Positions 6,633 to 10,664 of a stretch of 10,664 nt of DNA are shown in pieces; position 1 is the first letter of the stretch, and each line of letters opens with the position of its first letter. Source of the DNA: CAMBDR01 sp046597185. GTDB taxonomy: Bacteria > Pseudomonadota > Gammaproteobacteria > Burkholderiales > Burkholderiaceae_D. The notes under the pieces are model-generated. The model did not search any database and was not told where the DNA came from. It worked only from the letters and a program-made list of their open reading frames with translations. The position numbers and the translations under genes are program-made. The stretch spans positions 1-10,664 of the forward strand of contig JBKJLF010000833.1 of the NCBI GenBank assembly GCA_046597185.1, given 5' to 3'.

Positions 6633-7037
6633 ATGAAGCTCTCCCATCCATTCCGCGTTATTGTCGCTTTTGTTACGCTGTTTAGCCTGCTGTTCATGCA
6701 GCTCGCGATTGCCGCCTACGCTTGCCCGGTGATGGCATTAGGCAGCGATGAGGGCAGGGCGTTGGTGGTGATGAGTTCTGCCATGCCCGGTTGCGCAGGC
6801 ATGGATGCAAAACAACCCACGTTGTGCCAAGCCGCATCCCAAAACGAGTTGGCCAAACAGTCGCTGGACAAACCACCCGGCCCCGACGTGCAAGCCTTTA
6901 TCGCCGCCACCCTGGTTCTGGCCGTGCAAATCGGCCCGCTGCCCACCAACCAGACATGCAACACCCTCGATTTTGCCACGCTGCGCCGCGCTACCTCGCC
7001 TCCCATTGCCATCTTGCATTGCTGTTTCCGCATCTGA
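6633..7037 (+). CDS. Small exported Cys/Met-containing protein leading the copper efflux operon
   Basis: A 134-residue protein with an N-terminal signal sequence: KLSHPFR, then a hydrophobic stretch at about 9-28, with probable cleavage near AAYA|C (30/31). The mature part carries MPGCAGMDAKQPTLCQA (51-67), further cysteines at 31, 109, 130 and 131, and ends in ILHCCFRI. Small secreted proteins with a Cys/Met motif of this kind and a CCFRI-like tail are commonly found just ahead of czc/cus-type efflux genes; that is recollection of the context, not a search. A role in periplasmic Cu(I)/Ag(I) binding or sensing is inferred. A second hydrophobic segment at about 88-103 could be a membrane anchor. 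The promoter at 6577-6606 drives it, but no Shine-Dalgarno is visible. The lipobox at C31 is not canonical. Confidence 0.75.
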   Translation: MKLSHPFRVIVAFVTLFSLLFMQLAIAAYACPVMALGSDEGRALVVMSSAMPGCAGMDAKQPTLCQAASQNELAKQSLDKPPGPDVQAFIAATLVLAVQIGPLPTNQTCNTLDFATLRRATSPPIAILHCCFRI

Positions 7038-7143
7038 TTTTTCACTTTACCCAATCTGCCTTGATTGCAGTGCTGTACGCCGCCGCCCCTTGGCCGCTCA
7101 GGCCTTGCAATGATGTTATTGATTTTGCTAGTTGGGAGTGGAT

Positions 7144-8439
7144 ATGTTCATTGTTTCAAATAAGATTTCTCAAGCCTTGGGCTGCGCGCTGTTGGCCATG
7201 GTATTGTCTGCGCTGAACACAGATCAGGCCAAGGCGCAAGGCTTGAGCCTGGAAGCGGCGCAGCGCTTGGCGCTGACGCGTTCGCGTGCGTTGGCGGCGC
7301 AAGACCTGGGCGTTACCGCCGCGCAAGAGATGGCGGTGGCGGCCAAACAATTGCCCGACCCGGTGTTGCGTGGCGGCGTTGATAATTTACCCGTCAGCGG
7401 GCCGGATACGGGCAGCCTGACGCGTGATTTTATGACCATGCGCCGCATCGGTGTGATGCAAGAAATCACCCGCAGCGACAAACGCCAACTGCGCGCCGAA
7501 CGTTTTGAGCGTGCCGCCGACAAATCTCGTGCCGAAAAAGCGGCGACCACCGCCGACATTGAGCGCGATACCGCCATCGCCTGGTTGGAGCGTTATTACG
7601 CTGAGCAAATGGCGGCACTGGTGCAAGAACAGGCGGCGCAAGCCAGGCTGGAAATTGAAGCCACTGAAGCGGCGTATCGCTCCGGGCGCGGTAATCAGGC
7701 CGATTTATTTGCCGCAAAAAGCGCGCTGGCCATGATTGATGACCGCGCCGCTGAATTCCAAAACAAAATCCAACGCGCCAAAACCATGCTCAGGCGCTGG
7801 GTGGGTGCGGCGGCAGAGCAAGCTTTAAGCGGGCCAGCCGATAGCGCTACCGTGCGACTGGATGCGGGCGCACTCGACCTACAATTGTCACATCACCCTA
7901 AAATTGACGTTCTCACGCGCCAGGCCGAGATTGCCGAAGCCGAGGCCAAACTGGCCGCTGCCAACAAGCGCTCAGACTGGAGCGTGGAATTGGCGTTTCA
8001 GCAACGCGGGCCGGCCTTTTCCAATATGGTATCGCTGGGCTTTTCCATCCCTTTGCAATGGGATCAAAAAAACCGCCAGGGGCGTGAATTGGCGGCCAAG
8101 CTGGCCATGGCAGAACAGGCCAGGGCTGAGCGTGACGACATGCTGCAAAGCCATGTCGCCGAAACCCGCGCCATGCTGGACGAATGGCAAAACAAACGCC
8201 AACGCAGTGCGCGCTATGATGCCGAACTGCTGCCGCTGGCGCAACAACGCAGCACGGCGATACTGGCGGCTTATCGCGGTGGCAAGGCCAACTTGCTTGA
8301 TTTGCTGGCGGTGAAACGCAGTGAAATCGATCTGCGCCTGCAAGCACAGCAACTGCAAGCCGAAACCGCGCGCCTGTGGGCGCAAACTAACTTCGTGTTT
8401 CCGCTCTCTGCTACCTCCATCAATAAGGTTACCCCATGA
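7144..8439 (+). CDS. cusC: TolC-family outer-membrane channel, CusC/CzcC-like
   Basis: A 431-residue protein that forms the outer-membrane channel of a heavy-metal efflux complex. A signal peptide (hydrophobic 11-24) probably ends at AKA|Q (31/32). The mature protein has the long alternating helices of the outer membrane efflux family, in two repeats: about 35-225 and 245-415. The first contains LPDPVLRGGVDNLPV (70-84), typical of the CzcC/CusC branch; the second contains VSLGFSIPLQW (296-306). There is no lipobox cysteine, unlike E. coli CusC, so it is probably not a lipoprotein. The start at 7144 is chosen because GGGAG lies at 7134-7138; an in-frame TTG at 7132 overlaps that site. The stop overlaps the next start by four bases (ATGA), indicating translational coupling with the adaptor gene. 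Confidence 0.9.
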   Translation: MFIVSNKISQALGCALLAMVLSALNTDQAKAQGLSLEAAQRLALTRSRALAAQDLGVTAAQEMAVAAKQLPDPVLRGGVDNLPVSGPDTGSLTRDFMTMRRIGVMQEITRSDKRQLRAERFERAADKSRAEKAATTADIERDTAIAWLERYYAEQMAALVQEQAAQARLEIEATEAAYRSGRGNQADLFAAKSALAMIDDRAAEFQNKIQRAKTMLRRWVGAAAEQALSGPADSATVRLDAGALDLQLSHHPKIDVLTRQAEIAEAEAKLAAANKRSDWSVELAFQQRGPAFSNMVSLGFSIPLQWDQKNRQGRELAAKLAMAEQARAERDDMLQSHVAETRAMLDEWQNKRQRSARYDAELLPLAQQRSTAILAAYRGGKANLLDLLAVKRSEIDLRLQAQQLQAETARLWAQTNFVFPLSATSINKVTP

Positions 8440-9869
8440 AAAGCATCTATTCCCCCCTGATTGTGGCTGTCGCGGTGGGCCTTGGTGGCTATGGTCTGTA
8501 TCAGTTTGGCATGCAGCAAGGCATGAAGCATGCGCCTGCGGTAGCTGCAGCCAGTGCTGGCAACGCTTCCGGCCCGGCCATGGCCGCTGGCGGCGAGAAA
8601 AAAGTTTTGTACTGGCATGACCCAATGGTGCCAACGCAAAAGTTTGACAAGCCCGGCAAGTCGCCGTTTATGGATATGCAATTGGTGCCCGTGTATGCCG
8701 AATCCGGCGGTGAGGGTGATAGTGTGGGCGCGGCTGGCAGTGTGAATATCAACCCGCAGGTGCAGCAAAATCTCGGCATCCGTAGCGCTGATGTGGTGCG
8801 CGGTAGCTTGAACACGGTATTGACGGCGGTGGGCAATGTGGCTTACAACGAGCGCGATAGCGCCATGGTGCAAGCGCGCAGCAATGGCTTTGTCGAAAAG
8901 TTGTTGGTGCGTGCGCCGCTCGACCCGGTGCGCCGTGGCCAGGTTCTGGCAGAATTATATGTGCCCGATTGGGTGGCCGCGCAAGAAGAGTTTTTGCTGG
9001 TGCGACGCATGCAGGCGGGTGCGGGTGCGGGGGGAAGCGCAAGCGCGGGCGTAAGCACAGGCACAAGCGCAAATGCGCGCCTGCCCGCCAGCCTGCTGGA
9101 CGCAGCACGCCAACGCATGCGCCTCTTGGGTATGAGCGATGAGCAAATTCGTTTGGTTGAAAGCGGCGGTAAGGTGCGGGCACATATTCCCGTCACCGCA
9201 CCGATTGATGGCGTGGTCGCCGAACTTGCCATGCGCGAAGGCATGACCGTGATGACGGGCGCGCCGCTGTTCCGCATCAATGGCTTGCGCACGATATGGG
9301 TCAATGCCGACATCGCCGAAAACGCATCTGCCCAGGTGCGCACTGGTAGCGAGGTTCAAGCGCGCACCCCGGCGCTGCCGGGCGTCGTGTTCAGCGGTAA
9401 AGTCAACGCCATCTTGCCCCAGGTGGATAGCGCCACCCGCACCCTGAAGGCGCGCATCGAGCTGCAAAACCCGCAGGCTCAGTTAGTACCGGGGATGACA
9501 GTGGCGCTCAATTTTGCCAGCCCGGTGCGTAGCGATGTCTTGCTGGTGCCAAGCGAAGCGATAATCGTCACCGGCACCCGCAGCGTGGTGATGGTGGTGC
9601 AGGGCGGTGGTAAATTCTTGCCAGTGGAGGTGGAAACGGGCGGCGAAAGCCAGGGGCAGACTGAAATTCGCAAGGGCTTGCAAGCCGGGCAAAAGGTGGT
9701 GGTGTCGGGCCAGTTCCTGATCGATTCCGAAGCCAGCTTAAAAGGCAGCGGCACGCGCATGGAGGCCGGATCGGCGATGGCGGCGGCGTCAACTTCTGCG
9801 GCGGCCCCGGCCATGTCATCCGCATCGGCATCGTCGTCAGCATCCGCATCCGCAGGAGCCAAACCATGA
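8436..9869 (+). CDS. cusB: CusB-type periplasmic adaptor (membrane fusion protein) with N-terminal metal-binding domain
   Basis: A 477-residue adaptor that links the RND pump to the outer-membrane channel. An N-terminal hydrophobic anchor or signal (about 7-24) is followed by a heavy-metal-binding-domain-like segment at 58-87, with YWHDPMVP, FDKPGKSPFMDMQLVPVY and methionines 64, 79 and 81. The usual cysteines of that domain are replaced, leaving a Met/His site suited to Cu(I)/Ag(I). Barrel-sandwich and beta-barrel segments follow, including GFVEKLLVRAPLDPVRRGQV (151-170), APIDGVVAELAMREGMTV (255-272), IWVNADIAE (287-295) and LVPGMTV (350-356). Two low-complexity stretches are unusual: a Gly/Ala/Ser/Thr insert at 193-213 in the helical hairpin and an Ala/Ser-rich tail at 444-477. 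Four-base overlaps with both neighbours place it in the middle of one operon. Confidence 0.93.
   Translation: MKSIYSPLIVAVAVGLGGYGLYQFGMQQGMKHAPAVAAASAGNASGPAMAAGGEKKVLYWHDPMVPTQKFDKPGKSPFMDMQLVPVYAESGGEGDSVGAAGSVNINPQVQQNLGIRSADVVRGSLNTVLTAVGNVAYNERDSAMVQARSNGFVEKLLVRAPLDPVRRGQVLAELYVPDWVAAQEEFLLVRRMQAGAGAGGSASAGVSTGTSANARLPASLLDAARQRMRLLGMSDEQIRLVESGGKVRAHIPVTAPIDGVVAELAMREGMTVMTGAPLFRINGLRTIWVNADIAENASAQVRTGSEVQARTPALPGVVFSGKVNAILPQVDSATRTLKARIELQNPQAQLVPGMTVALNFASPVRSDVLLVPSEAIIVTGTRSVVMVVQGGGKFLPVEVETGGESQGQTEIRKGLQAGQKVVVSGQFLIDSEASLKGSGTRMEAGSAMAAASTSAAAPAMSSASASSSASASAGAKP
9016..9075 (+). repeat. Low-complexity GC-rich insert within cusB
   Basis: An imperfect GCGGGTGCGGG / AGCGCAAGC / ACAGGCACAAGC-type tract encodes Gly/Ala/Ser/Thr residues about 193-213 of the adaptor. 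It breaks the otherwise conserved helical hairpin and has the look of slippage-expanded sequence. A second Ala/Ser tract of related style lies at about 9775-9858. Confidence 0.6.
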
Positions 9870-10664
9870 TGGCGCACCTGATTCGCTGGTCGATCGCCAA
9901 CCGTTTTCTCGTGCTGCTGGCCACCTTCATGCTCAGCGTCTGGGGCATCTGGTCGATTGGGCGCACGCCGCTGGACGCGATACCTGATTTATCGGACGTA
10001 CAAGTGATCATCCGCACCAGCTACCCCGGCCAGGCCCCGCAAATCGTGGAAAACCAAATCACCTATCCACTCACCAGCACCATGCTCTCGGTGCCGGGGG
10101 CCAAAACCGTGCGCGGTTATTCTTTTTTTGGCGATTCTTTCGTCTATGTGCTGTTTGAAGAAGGCACCGACCTGTACTGGGCCCGTTCGCGCGTGCTGGA
10201 ATACCTGAACCAGGTACAGTCGCGCCTGCCCGCGCAAGCCAAAGCTTCACTCGGGCCGGATGCCACCGGCGTGGGCTGGGTCTATGAATACGCCTTGCAA
10301 GACCGCAGCGGCAAAATGGACTTGTCGCAACTGCGCGCACTGCAAGACTGGTTTTTGAAATATGAACTCAAATCGCTACCCAATGTATCGGAAGTGGCCA
10401 GCATCGGCGGCATGGTGCGCCAGTACCAGATTCAGCTCGACCCGAATAAAATGCGTAGCTACAATATTGCGCATGGCAAAATCATTGAAGCGGTGCAAAA
10501 AGCCAATCAGGAAAGCGGCGGTTCGGTGCTGGAGTTGGGCGAGGCCGAATACATGGTGCGCGCTACGGGTTATTTGAAAACGCTGGATGATTTCCGCAAG
10601 ATTCCGCTGCTCACCACCGACGCCGGGGTCTCGGTGCGACTGGGCGATGTGGCGCGCATCCAGT
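9866..10664 (+). CDS. cusA: CusA-type heavy-metal RND efflux pump (3' end outside window)
   Basis: The first 266 codons of an inner-membrane proton-driven pump that exports Cu(I)/Ag(I); the family is about 1050 residues, so about a quarter is present. Transmembrane helix 1 is at about 12-31, followed by DAIPDLSDVQVII (37-49) and TSYPGQAPQIVENQITYPLT (51-70). GWVYEYAL (137-144), RALQDWFLKYELKSLP (157-172) and EAEYMVRATGYL (226-237) match the monovalent-cation (CusA/SilA) branch rather than CzcA as I recall those sequences. The start at 9866 has AGGAG at 9854-9858, seven bases upstream, and overlaps the cusB stop by four bases. The next codon is also ATG (9869), a possible alternative start. 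No frame disruption is visible. Confidence 0.95.
   Translation, partial: MMAHLIRWSIANRFLVLLATFMLSVWGIWSIGRTPLDAIPDLSDVQVIIRTSYPGQAPQIVENQITYPLTSTMLSVPGAKTVRGYSFFGDSFVYVLFEEGTDLYWARSRVLEYLNQVQSRLPAQAKASLGPDATGVGWVYEYALQDRSGKMDLSQLRALQDWFLKYELKSLPNVSEVASIGGMVRQYQIQLDPNKMRSYNIAHGKIIEAVQKANQESGGSVLELGEAEYMVRATGYLKTLDDFRKIPLLTTDAGVSVRLGDVARIQ

Noticed and set aside
6633..6725. Lipoprotein signal at C31 of the small exported protein
   Set aside because: The residues before the cysteine (A-Y-A) do not fit a standard lipobox, so I list only an ordinary signal peptide.
7132..7143. In-frame TTG at 7132 as the start of the CusC-like protein
   Set aside because: The codon overlaps the GGGAG that serves the ATG at 7144, and the signal peptide is complete from 7144.
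7038..7143. Attenuator or terminator between the small exported protein and cusC
   Set aside because: The only hairpin (GGCC...GGCC near 7090-7105) has a four-base stem and no T-run, so I do not call it.
1..10664. tRNA, rRNA, CRISPR array, insertion sequence or retron-like ncRNA
   Set aside because: No regularly spaced repeats, transposase or reverse transcriptase motifs, terminal inverted repeats or cloverleaf sequences were seen on either strand.

Overview
The window looks like chromosomal DNA from a Gram-negative proteobacterium, most likely a beta- or gamma-proteobacterium. I infer this from the tripartite RND/MFP/TolC copper-silver efflux operon, whose visible CusA part is very close to E. 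coli CusA, and from the Shine-Dalgarno and codon style. No rRNA, tRNA, insertion sequence, integrase or CRISPR array is visible, so the genus cannot be fixed.

Layout. (1) Positions 1-3265, minus strand: one very long ORF (at least 1088 codons, running off the left edge) in clearly AT-richer DNA. It has a possible nuclease-like N-terminus, a STAND-like middle that lacks a Walker A motif, and a long helical C-terminal part. I read it as a candidate accessory or defence-type protein of unknown function. (2) Positions 3266-3488: AT-rich intergenic DNA between divergent genes. (3) Positions 3489-4237: a small Pro/Ala-rich plus-strand ORF converges on a minus-strand gene that appears broken by a one-base frameshift. 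Both stop codons lie inside a three-copy 9-bp tandem repeat. (4) Positions 4253-5830, minus strand: a two-domain kinase-like protein, with an aminoglycoside-phosphotransferase-like fold followed by a P-loop kinase. The broken gene lies just downstream of it in the same frame. (5) Positions 5905-6492, plus strand: a DUF4287/DUF5655-type protein followed by a likely intrinsic terminator. (6) From 6633 to the right edge, plus strand: a copper/silver efflux operon. It has a consensus sigma-70 promoter, a small exported Cys/Met-containing protein, a CusC/CzcC-type outer-membrane channel, a CusB-type adaptor and a CusA-type RND pump cut by the window edge.

How the genes work together. The last four genes are one unit: pump, adaptor and channel form a trans-envelope complex that exports Cu(I)/Ag(I), and the small leader protein probably assists in the periplasm. 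The kinase and its broken downstream partner were probably one transcript. The large left-hand protein stands alone in what can be seen. Its base composition suggests separate acquisition, and it is the best candidate in the window for something not yet described.
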